A stretch of 64,000 nt of DNA from Congeria kusceri (lineage: Eukaryota; Mollusca; Bivalvia; Myida; Dreissenidae). The position numbers and the translations under genes were made by a program. Location of the stretch: the NCBI GenBank assembly GCA_027627225.1, contig JAPFQT010000034.1:1394001-1458000 (forward strand). The letters are read 5' to 3'. This document shows, one piece after another, positions 46,347 through 57,498 of this stretch. A model generated the notes under the pieces. The model searched no databases and was not told the DNA's origin. It saw nothing but the letters and a program-made list of their open reading frames with translations. Numbering within the stretch: position 1 is the first letter of the stretch; each line of letters opens with the position of its first letter.

Positions 46347-49060
46347 TTAATAAAAATATCTTGTCACTATAAAATCACGTATGTGATTTCCACTTCCATT
46401 TCCATTCACTGCATTGTTCAGGACTGCACCATCATGGTCATCATTCACTTCATCAGCATCCTCAACTTCAGGTTCTTTGAGTAGTAAGCAGATGTTGTAG
46501 AGTATCACGCATGCCGTTGTTATTTTGCAAACCTTTGCAGGTGATAGCCGAACCTGGAAAAAAAGTCACAGAATATTATGGACATATTGAATATAGTCTA
46601 CTACTACTGTTACTATTAATATTATTATTAGCACTACCACCACCATCATCATCATCACTACCATCATAATAATCATCATCACGATCATCATTACCATCAT
46701 CACTATCACTATCATCACCACTATCATCGTAATCACCATCATCTTCATTACCATCATCACTATCACCATCATCATCACTGTCATCAACATCATCATCATC
46801 ATCATCATAATTATTATTATTATTAATAGTAGTAGTAGTAGTAAAATAATCATCATCAATATTATTAATATTACTATTATTATTATTATTAATATTATTA
46901 TTATTATTACTATTTGTATAGTAATAAGGTTATGGTGCATGTATTAAATATAAATTCAACAAATTTGTTTTTTGCCAAAAGTGCATGTGTATATGCTGTC
47001 AATTTTATAAAAAAACAAAAATGCCACTCATACTGGTTTATATAAAAAGTACCTCAGAGTGTAAAACAGCAAATCTCCTCTTGAGCCTCCCGAAGCTCCT
47101 CTCAATGACTACTCGTGTTCGAGTGTGAGCTTGCTGGTATTTTTCTTTGGCTGCAGAATCAGTTACTAGAAACGGTGTCATCATATACACCTTACATTGA
47201 TAGCTGAAAAAAGTTAAATAATATGCGTTCTATGTCATTTAATGCAAACACCAGTAAATTATATTTACTACAGGATAAACATTTTCATAATGATCTTAAC
47301 ATTTACTAACAAACTAATATATATATATATATATAACAGGCAAAAAATTGTACGCATTCAGAGAGAAACATTAATTTATAATAAGGGCCATGTTTATGTG
47401 TCCCTTTTCCTGTTTTCACAATTCCACGTCATAATGGTGAGTAATTTGTTAAACCATAGTTTACTGCAGTACACATGATTCATTACCAAACAGAATAGTA
47501 CAATTGGACAAAGGGTCGTCTAATTTAATGTGTATGCCTCCGTTAAGTTGCTTTGCTATTTCCATGCCCACTTGGGGTTTTAATTTTTCCAAACTTTTTT
47601 TGTTAATTTATTTTTTTCAATTATCTCATTGTGCATTATATTCGTATTTTTTTTATTTATTTAATGCAAATGACGTGAAGTACAGCTCATTACTGTCGTA
47701 TAATATCATTTATATGGCAACATACCCGCTATCTCCGAGGAGAACACCATCTGAAAAGTTTTGTTGTTCACGGTCCAGTTTGACACACAGACCGGACGTT
47801 CTGAATATGTGGCTGTCATGGCATGACCCTGGCCAACTGGCGTTGACACTGATGAATTTCCCTGTAAAACCACACAAGAAAATAATTGACATTAAGCAGA
47901 GATGTGATTTACATTCAGAAAGCTTGCACTTATTTGTTTGACAGGCATGGCTTGTAAAAACATTCGTTCACTCTCAACGGTGTTTGACGGACTTTATCCT
48001 TGTAAGGCGTGGTTATAAATCTCATAGCGTATCGTCAATTAAGAAACAAATAAAGTGTTATTCAACAGTTAAATACCGTTTGAAGTCAGGCCGTTTTGGC
48101 TATTAAAATGATGTTAGTAGTTATATCCCCTGTTTGTAATCTTGCCATTATATAGTATTTGGTTTTCATTGATTGTATCGAATTGATGTTTGTTTGTAAG
48201 ATTTACCAACATCGCTGATGCCTTTGTGCTTTGTAAATGATTACAGATTAGTTGTAAAGGTACCTTTTTTTTAGTATGAAATGGATTGATATTAAATGAT
48301 GTACTGAGTATTCATTTATCTTGAAATGCGCATCATGCATGCAAAATTGCAAATATGAATTGTTAATTTTCAGAAATATACAAAAATATGATTAAATAAC
48401 TAACGCTTTAATTAAATTTAAACACATAACATGACACATAGTTTTTTTAGTATCAAATTTATATGATTTTCTTTCTTACTTTTCAGACTATGACATAATC
48501 ATAACACATAAACAGCATCATAAAGTGTTACCCTGATGATCACAAACAGCTTGGACATTAATGCTGTGAAAGCCTTTACGATTCACATAGGAAGCCTCAT
48601 CCTCATGCGGCGTCTGAATATGGATATGAGTCCCGTCAATGCATCCAATAACATTTGGAAAGCCGGCAGCTGCATAGAAGCCTTGTTTGACTCGTTCTTT
48701 TTCCGCCACGGATGGCCACACAACAAACTCATGGACGTGTTTGATGAGCGCATCAACAACATTGTCCACCACTCTGCTGACAGTACATTTATGAAATCCA
48801 AGAGTGTCGCCAATGACCGAATAAAAAGCTCCAGATCCCAAAAATCTCAATGTTATAAGGATTTGCTGCTTTGTCGTCAGCGCACGGTTTCTGTATGTTG
48901 GACGCTGTAAATCATCCCTAAGGAGATCTTCAAGGAAAGAAACTCCATTCTTCGAAAATCGATACCTTCCAATGAACTCTTCATCACTTAACTCGTCAAT
49001 ATGATGTGACAGTCTAAATTCTTTTTGTTTTCGAAATGGCATAACTGCTATTGCTGCCAT
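46347..49060 (-). CDS. HARBI1-like: HARBI1-type DDE transposase (4 exons), apparently intact
   Basis: Read on the minus strand, exons 49060-48532, 47861-47726, 47203-47053 and 46553-46347 join in phase with GT-AG introns. They give 340 residues and a TAA stop, close to the family's usual length of about 350. Residues 61-105 form a helix-turn-helix-like region (LTTKQQILITLRFL..GFHKCTVSRVVDNV). Catalytic acids are visible: D142 in VIGCIDGTH, D192 in WPGSCHDSHIF (plus the conserved LLGDSGY), and E256 in VVIERSFGRLKRRF. This is the DDE_Tnp_4 pattern. It would cut and paste the element, acting with the Myb/SANT-like protein encoded convergently. The start codon lies about 170 bp inside the right end. 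The last intron holds a long trinucleotide repeat. Confidence 0.93.
46600..46930. repeat. ATC/ATT trinucleotide microsatellite in a transposase intron
   Basis: More than 300 bp of imperfect ATC, ACC and ATT triplets on the plus strand, wholly inside intron 3 (46554-47052) of the HARBI1-like gene. The Met/Ile-only minus-strand frame across it is an artefact. Confidence 0.9.
47317..47335. repeat. (AT)n microsatellite
   Basis: About nine AT dinucleotides in intron 2 of the transposase gene. Confidence 0.8.
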
Positions 49061-49230
49061 TTTGTAACCTAGCGTTAAACTGTTAATTGTGGTTTGGACC
49101 TCAGTTAGTTTTAACGACAGAAGCTGTCGTTAAACTGGCCGTTAAAAAACCTATGTTATTTTGAGCAACACATTTTTAACGCTAACGATGAGTTAAGCAT
49201 ACCCGTTAACTTTTAACAGACTGTTAAGGC

Positions 49231-49257
49231 TTAACAGAGCTTTGAGCAACTGGGCCC
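49231..49257 (-). repeat. Right terminal inverted repeat of the Harbinger element
   Basis: Exact reverse complement of 43206-43232. A shorter echo of the same motif (TTTGAGCAAC) lies about 80 bp further in, at 49160-49169. Confidence 0.9.
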
Positions 49258-51519
49258 AGATCCGTAACAGGTTTTAAATACTGATGGACAATCCAATAAT
49301 GGAATAACACATTTCGCAAAAAATTAAATTTTACGTGAATAAGAAATGCTATTGCAATTTTTTACACGTTATTTACAAGATAATGGGCAATAAATTTGTT
49401 GTTTTGCAACGCTGTAAATGAATATACCTTTTCAAATTTGAGTTTTTTCTTTTAAATTTGTATACAGGCACAGCAACTCTACAAATAGCAAGGGAACTAA
49501 GACAATTCGCCGACTACAAAGATCACACAGTAGAACCGGCTCCAGCTCATTGAGTGCACCAATGTTCAGGGAAGGGTTCTTATTGAAGTTGTTTTATTTT
49601 CTTAATCTTTCATTACCATAATTACCTATGGTTGTCAGAGGCAATAAGGAGAGTGTACAGAAAATTTCACGATAAAGAACGCTGTTCTTTTACTTTTATT
49701 ACATCCAAGTTAAATTCAAAATTCGTGTTAAATCAAGGACTTGTTTCGAGTTTGAACATTATTTTCTCAATTAATAACTTACATTCCAAAAATCCATTAG
49801 CATTCACACTAAATTGCAGATTTGTATAATGATTAATATGAAAGTAAAAGCGTTATAAAGTGATGTGTTGTACACACATTCGGCACACATTCACTACGAT
49901 TTTATATTTATCTCGGAACCAAAGGTCAGCGAAATAGAAATGTATAAAAAAAACTAGGTTTTTGACACAACACCAAATCATCAAATGCATGTCTGTTTGC
50001 TATAAAAAATTGTACCTCACTATATTCTGTTCGAGAGACTATGTTCGCATGTACATACGCCTGTTCATTCAGTGATAATTAATATTTTATGCACATTTCC
50101 GCTACACAGGTATTTGATATTAAATAGATCGAGAACATCAGTCTATCAACATGAGAAACTTTATAACTGACTACCTTCAAACGTATATATCAATAATTAT
50201 TAATAGTGATCCAGTTCGTAACAACATATCAATTGGGTAGCAACACGCGTTACAATATGTAATTGTACATCATTTGCATTGCATTTATTAAAATTTCACT
50301 TTTAATCAGTGTTGGAAAATACTGATATTGGGCCAATGCTTTTGTAAGTCAAACAAACGCTTTCCATAGTGAATATCATAAACAAAACATACGTACATGC
50401 TTATGAGTTGCCCAGTTAAATGTGCTGTGTACACTTTTCTTCCGTCAAACCGAATGAACGGACTTACCACCGTACCAGTTTCGTGCTCGAAATATTAATA
50501 ACAATACTGTTAATTTATTTATTTTCAATGGCACAATATTTCGTGGATTTCCCGAAAATGACAATTTCATCGGCACTTAAATTCATGGAATTACAATTTT
50601 TGGAGAAAAAACAAATTTCACTTAAAATATCAAGAAATGGTCAATTTACAATTGTATTTTAACTTATCACGACCTATCCCGCTGTCATGTCTAAACCACC
50701 TTTTACGTAATCAGGATTAACGGAGGCCCTCCCGCAGATAATCGGGGGCACATTCAGAGTTTGACATCATTACCCCGTAAACGTTCTAGCCCATCAGTGA
50801 GCCCAGATTACGTAATTATGGTCAACAAGAGGTGTAATTAGAGTCGTTATAGCTGTTGTGCTAACAATTAAGCATGTCAATTAAAATCTTGGCTATATTG
50901 GCAATTAGTGAAGTGCGAACACGCGGTTCAGATTGCACACTCCTACTTCACTTCAATTAGAGGTTGTGCAGTAAGCAGTCATATGTTTCCATAATACTAG
51001 TACTACAAGCAAAAATAAATCAAAGTTAAATAAGTCAACAGGAGATAAAAAATGTGTCTTACAAAGTGGTTGAAAACTGGGTCTTACAGACTCCAGCGGC
51101 TATAATGCGCTATGAAACTTTTATAAAAAAGTAAAGATCTCAATGTTCTCTGCCTTAAAAAGTTCTTATTTGGCAATCACTAAGCCCACGTTTCCATGCT
51201 GATGACTTGACGTTGTCAGCATATTTTTTTAATAGCGGAACAAATGTGCATTGTAATTGTACGCAAGAGCGTGTTTCACACTGAGCACGTGGAGGTGTTG
51301 ATGGATTACAACACGCGCTTATGATGTCAAAACATATTTAGTGATTAAGCGTTCTTTTGAAAATTTATGACTGTGACAACGTTATGCAGCGTTTTATTGT
51401 GCATAACTTTATTAACCAAATTTTTCAAAGAAAATTTTCGATTATTAGATTGGCTTATGTCGTTGGGAAGGCGGGCATTTTTGCGGACGGTCAGGCATAG
51501 CACGTTTCATTTCCGCTCT
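49258..51519. other. AT-rich noncoding stretch
   Basis: No coding exon, RNA gene or repeat could be supported. Confidence 0.4.
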
Positions 51520-51765
51520 CTAACTCGAGAACGGATAGAGATATTTTAATGAAACTTCACACATAGATACCTTATATCAAGACCTAGCTTGGAAATGCAT
51601 ATGGGTAAGGTCAAGGTCACTGTCACTAACAATAGAAAACAGTTTCCGCTCAATAACTGGAGAACGCATTGAGATATTTTAATGAAACTTAATACATAGA
51701 TACCTTATACCGAGACCACGTATTGGATTGCATATGGGATTGGTGCGGTGGAGGTCAAGATGTTT
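51520..51765 (-). repeat. Family D fragment, minus orientation
   Basis: Two units read on the minus strand. On the plus strand they appear as TTTTAATGAAACTT, CATAGATACCTTAT and GGTCAAGGTCACTGTCA, repeated at about 51543 and 51678. Confidence 0.6.
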
Positions 51766-52099
51766 GAGGTAAGATTACGAATAAAAAGATCCTTCATATA
51801 CGTACTAGAATCTAAAAATAAAAATGTTTTTAGGTAATATTCTATGGGTCATATTTTCGACAGCACTTAAATTCGTGGTTTCCATGACCCACAAAAATCC
51901 ACGAAAATGAGTGCCCCACGAATAATAGTAAATTTACAGTATACTTTTGACCTCAAGTGATGGATCATGCCCACTTGGTGTCAAATCCTGATGTTTCATA
52001 ATAAACTTAAATTTCGCTGACAATTGGTGCCGGGAAATAATATGAAATCGCTAGGAAGTGGTGCCGAAGTTTTGAACATCCCTCCACTTGATCACATTA
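51766..52099. other. Noncoding spacer
   Basis: Nothing recognised. Confidence 0.4.
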
Positions 52100-52870
52100 T
52101 ATCTTTCTCATAAATACATAAATCAAGCTGACTTTAAACTCTAAAAATAGTCATACAGTGCCAATCATTCTAAAATTATCGAGCGTAGCCGATGTTAGTT
52201 GTGCTAATTATACACTTGTAACAAGAGCCCACAGAATCATAGACCATACTATAAATAATTAATGCAGAACTAGCTGAGCATGTGAATTTGAAAAAAGGTT
52301 GCGTTTTATTAAAAATCATTCTGAAAAACATTTCTCCCCACTTCTCCTGTAAATTCTATTCAACCTATAAAAAGATGTTACATCTTTCTATTTCAGGTTC
52401 AGAATACGTACATTAATTTAAATTCCAAAATTGATTTAATTATTATTATTATTACTTAAACTGCATATCACGAATTCTTTGTCCTCTATAATAATTATAC
52501 ACAGAAATTATTGAAACATTTTAAACATAGGAATACAATTTTAATTCGCCGCTCTATTTAAATTAATTGTTTGGGTAATCATATAATGAAATCAAATAGT
52601 TATTTTATTGTGGTGATTGTTCCCTGATGTGTGCTAAAATTTTTTGGACACATATAGTATAAATCCTTAGTTGACTCAGCTATAATAAAATACTGAAACA
52701 TAGTTTCATTAATTTCTGCAATTAATTTCTAACATTGTTACTGTATTAATTTTGATCTGCCCGACAAATCATAAAATCTATATGTGAATGTGAATTATTT
52801 AGGTTAATTCTGTATCACTAGTGAAAAAAAAAAGGCGGTATGATCGGATTAATGTACCGGCATTTAATAC
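52100..52870 (+). repeat. Decayed relative of the foldback-element arm
   Basis: GTGAATTATTTAGGTTAATTC, TATCACTAGTGAAAA and GGCGGTATGATCGGATTAAT (52790-52855) match the right foldback arm at about 10612-10670. Upstream similarity is patchy. No second arm was found nearby. Confidence 0.5.
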
Positions 52871-53479
52871 ACTGATGGAATTTGTTTTAAACATTTGGAT
52901 TTTTCATAGTTTTGTGATTACTAAGAGGCTTTATAATAACAGCCCCAGGTTAACATGAGTTCATTGGTTTATTTACTCCATCATGCATATAAATGTACTT
53001 TTATTTAATGTAGCATCTTTTACTTTTCGGATTATATTTTTATTTTAACGGCGCCCTATGATGCTTGGCATCACTGTTTTTCTTTGTGAACTATATTTGC
53101 AGTTCAAAGACGACAGCAAGAAACTCTACAAAATTATCGTTGTTGGCATACTCTTTATAACACGACGAGATATATAGCCAGCTGTAAATGTGTTTTAAAC
53201 TCTTCAATGTGTGCGCACACTTTGGAAAGAAATGTACCAGTAAACGATAATATTTACTACCCTGCCATGCATTTGTACAGATGCCCTATGTATTTATTTC
53301 TATACCGTCTACGCATTATTTTCTCTTGTTACAATCTTTTTCTTGAATATTCTTTTGATGCGTGACTTATAATGGAAAACGTCACACAGTTACACATTTA
53401 TTAGTTTTAATTTTAATGTATAAAGTTAAATCTACATTTCTCATTTTCCAATTTACCCTAGCTGCCAAATATCTTTTTT
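52871..53479. other. AT-rich noncoding stretch
   Basis: Nothing recognised. Confidence 0.4.
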
Positions 53480-53569
53480 AAAGAAATTTCTTGCTTGATG
53501 CTGAATACGAATATTAAATTTAAAGAATCAAACATTTAATGATATTAAAATCATAGGTACCTCAAGAAA
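53480..53569 (+). repeat. Paralogous block C, left part
   Basis: Matches about 26605-26675 of block A (AAAGAATCAAACATT, ATCATAGGTACCTCA). Block C resumes at 62951 after a large insertion. Confidence 0.7.
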
Positions 53570-55209
53570 CAAGAGGGCCATTAGGCCCTAGGTCGCTCAC
53601 CTGAGGGGCTAATAAATGAAACTGTTCTGAGCAAGTTACATGAAGATTCCACTAAAAATGTGACCTCTAAATTGTTTGCAAGCTTTTTTTTTTCAATTTG
53701 GCCTGGTGACCTAGTATTTTACCACCTGTAACCTAGGTTTGAACTTGACCGAGATATCATTGCAATAAATGTTCTGCGAAAGTTTCATGTTGATTGGGAT
53801 ACAAATGTGGCCTGTAGAGTGTTCACAAGCTTTTCAATATATCCATATAAGGAAAACTGAACCCCCTCCCCTCACCTGGTGGCCATGTTTTTCAACAGAC
53901 CGGAACCATTTTCTTACTCTACCAAGATATCATAGGAACAAATGTTCTGATCAAGTTTTATGTTGATTGTGCAAAAAATGTGACTTCTAGAGTGTTCACA
54001 AGCTTGTCCTATAGCCATATAAGGAAAACGCCCCCACTGGCAGCCATGTTTTTCAACGTACCAAAACCATTTTCTAACTCGGCCAAGATATTGTAGTGCC
54101 GGTCCGTCTGATGGCTGTCAAACGGTTCAAACACCACAAAAAACGTTTTGATCTGAGCGAAAATATAATAAAACAAACTCCACGTAAACAAGAGATGTTT
54201 GTAAAACATGTATGCCCCAAGTTGTGAATATGTACAATTGTTAAGAATTTTTTATTATATGCAAGCCCAAGTGAGGTCTCGATATATGGTATCTATGTAT
54301 GAAGTTTTATTAAAATATCTCGATGCGTTTTCAAGTTATTCAGAGGAAACCAATTTTCTATTTTTAGTAATGGTGACCTTGACTTTGACCCCACCCACCC
54401 CATATGAAATCCCAAGAGAGGTCTTAATATAAGGTATCTATGTATGAAGTTTCATTAAAATATCTCGATGCGTTCTCAAGTTATTGCGAGGAAACCGTTT
54501 TTCTATTTTTAGCAACGGTGACCTTGACCCCACCCACCCCATATGCAATCCCAAGTGAGGTCTCGATATACGGTATATATGTATGAGGTTTCATTAAAAA
54601 ATATCTTGATGCCTTCTTAAGTTATTGTGCTGAAACCATTTTTTCTATTTTTAGTAACCTTGACCGTGACCTTGACCTTGACCCCACCCACCCCATATGC
54701 AATCCCAAGCGAGGTCTGAATATACGGTATCTATGTACGAACTTTTATTCAGGGTTGTCATTAAGATTTTTCCAAGCAGGCTCAATGACCAATTGAGGAG
54801 GCCAAAGCTTTAAACGCCAAAGTGAGCTGTGGTAAGGGGGGGGGGGGGGGGGTCTGGGTGCATGCTCCCCAGTGTTTTTTTCACCTTTGGGGGAAAGGCC
54901 CTTCAGATGGAGAATTTTACAGCAAAAGGGGATTTGATTTTAGAAAAGCATTATTACTCGTTTATGTTCTACTTTGTTATAAAACATTGATCATTTGCTT
55001 TGCTACAAATAACTTAGATTATGCACTACATTGGTTTGATCAAAAATAGCTGCGATCATTTACGAAAATTCCTCTATCTTAATCAATGTTTGTCCGATTT
55101 TGGTCTTTTTTTTTCAAAATAAAGCTTACATTCTGAGGGGAGTTTTAACGTAAAAATAGGGGAAAATTATATGCCTTTTAAGCAGGGGAATGGGGCCGAA
55201 TTTCCTAGC

Positions 55210-55390
55210 CAGGGCTTACTCTACCATTCGTCAAATAAGCCAATGGCTAAAAATTTCACTACTTGGCTAAAAAATTTCCATTTGGATACAATTTTTTCTT
55301 AATAAAACCCTATAAAATACCCAATATTAGTAGGATTTCAATATTTTATGGTAATATTGGCTAAAAATATTTAAACCAGGGGCAGCCCTG
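55210..55390. mobile_element. 181-bp CAGGGCT..AGCCCTG mini-element
   Basis: Short inverted ends (CAGGGCT / AGCCCTG) are flanked by a CTAGC direct repeat (55205-55209, 55391-55395). The interior has GGCTAAAAA phrases. A MITE-like element is likely. The 5-bp duplication does not fit hAT. Confidence 0.5.
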
Positions 55391-55983
55391 CTAGCATTTG
55401 AGCATTTCTGGACACATGATTCATGATAGTTTGACCTATGAAATTTACCCTTTTATACTTAATTTTGATAGTGCAGATTTTTATAATCAATTAAAGAAAT
55501 AACACACAAAAAATAAAGCTATCTACTTTTGTGTTTTTTTTTTTTTAATGACTCGATTCTTAAAATCATTACAAATTTTTAAAATGCTTTTTATAGATTG
55601 AACAAAAAGTAGATTTAATAGATTAATAGTGTAACACTATTGTTTACATAAACATTAACACTGCATCGTAACACATTATAAAATGCATTTTCTGCCATGT
55701 TTTTGAGGGCGAATTTGAAAAGTTTTGTTATATATTCATTATATTGTGTTTGTTATTAATTCATAATTTTTTTTATCAATAAAACAATGCATTCAAAAAC
55801 CTTGCAATTATTCTTCCGATTAGAACTGAACAAACAACAAAATCCGTTAAACACACAAGTAATTTATGATAACACCTGTTAAAACAAAGAAGCGTAACAG
55901 CATGACATCATCAGTTAGATGGGCTTCCAAATCTGCGAGCTAGGGCAACTGTGTGGGTTTCACTTCAAAGGTCTTTGATGTTA
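55391..55983. other. AT-rich interior of the CAGGG element
   Basis: Nothing recognised. Confidence 0.4.
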
Positions 55984-57498
55984 CAGTACAGCTCGTAGCA
56001 ATTTGTAAAATCCCGCGTGTCCCCGCGGACAAACGCGTTGTAATGCGGACGATCACTGCGATGAATTTTCAGAGCGCGGTCAAATCACAGTGATTTATCA
56101 TGGTCCCAGAAAACGCCGCGGATACTGTCTCCATAAGTAATCACCGCGGACCGCGCTGGACGTACGCGGTGGGCCGCGGCGATTTATTGTCATCTGAGTA
56201 CAGCTACATGCACATGTAAATGAAAACGCAAAACTTAAAAAATCAATTAAAACGCACATGCAAGCATACTTTACACACTATAAACATCTGTGAATATTAT
56301 ATGAATTTATATTAACGACGCTGCTGTGTAAGCATCTTACCTTTGTCAGTTTAACAAATATATTCCATCACATTTAATCCACCAATAATGGCACCGTGCA
56401 CTATAAATTTGTGATATCAGAATACTAAACATTAACATAAATCACCATATACAATGTATTAACGTTTCATGAACTAAACGAGTCATGCAGTGAACGGGAA
56501 TTGGTGACAGTTCAAAGGTCTTCGATGCCATACCTAAGCGTTTATTAGGGGCTTCAAATTCATAATCAGAGAGTTTAAATGGCAACATTGTTGTGTCAAC
56601 TTAAAATGTACATGAATATCTCTCACAAAACCACATACGTAGAAAAACATAGCGTTGTTTAATTTTAAACGAACTGTTTCAAATACTACTTCTACACAGG
56701 GTATTAACATCTGCACCTGTTAAAAAATAATATTTTAACACGTTGTCGTTTTTGTGTTGTTGTTGATTCTTGCAAGATATGACATGTGTATTTGGTAAAA
56801 TTCCTATTAACTGAAACTATACATAGTCGTTTGCTAATATTAACTTTTTAAATTGCATGAATAAGTTTGAGATAGCATGTATTATTCAATATTTTTCTAT
56901 TCCAATAATTTGTTATTGTCGCTGCTTTATAATTAAGTAATTATTTATTCACTATATATATTTATAGATATGATGTGTGAACACTATTGTAGGTGCAAAC
57001 ACAATGGATACTAGTTATTTGTCTAAAGAGAGGGTCATACAAATACCATAGCCACAAGCCGCTGGGATCCTGTCAAAGTGCCCTTAGAACAATACCACTA
57101 ATCCGATGCAATTGCGTAATGCATTGAACGATAAAGATCTACATGTACATGCCGAGACAGTCACCATGACATTTACAACTTTCAACTAAAGATGGCTGAT
57201 AGAGAGTTATTATAGTACACATTCATTTTTTGTGTTTATTAAAGAATTAAAAAAAATAAATACAACACCAAACTTGAATGATGAAAGACATCATCTTAAG
57301 CACTTGTAATTTAGTTTATTTAAATGAAATATATATTATTATAATTTGTTTTGTTACATTATAGTTCAAGGTTACTAGTATAAAGAAGCTTCATTAAGCC
57401 CCGTAGAATATTTAGCATATTTAAATATTCAAATGCTATGACTAAATACAACAATTGATCCTAAAATACAAATTTAAGGATAATAACTAGGACCTTAA

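Larger units (their letters stand above)
43206..49257. mobile_element. Complete PIF/Harbinger DNA transposon
   Basis: The element is about 6.05 kb. Terminal inverted repeats of 27 bp match perfectly: GGGCCCAGTTGCTCAAAG.. at 43206-43232 and ..CTTTGAGCAACTGGGCCC at 49231-49257. It carries the two genes typical of the superfamily, in convergent orientation, each with its start codon about 200 bp inside an end: a Myb/SANT-like protein (plus) and a HARBI1-type DDE transposase (minus). Both can be spliced into uninterrupted frames, so the copy may be young or still active. Subterminal regions are dense in GTTAA motifs. The 3-bp target duplication could not be fixed because the ends are palindromic. 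Confidence 0.93.

Noticed and set aside
46566..46940. 124-codon Met/Ile-rich minus-strand frame resembling membrane protein
   Set aside because: Translation of a trinucleotide microsatellite.
47504..47941. 145-codon plus-strand frame
   Set aside because: Overlaps exon 2 of the transposase on the opposite strand, where the conserved HARBI1 motifs are.
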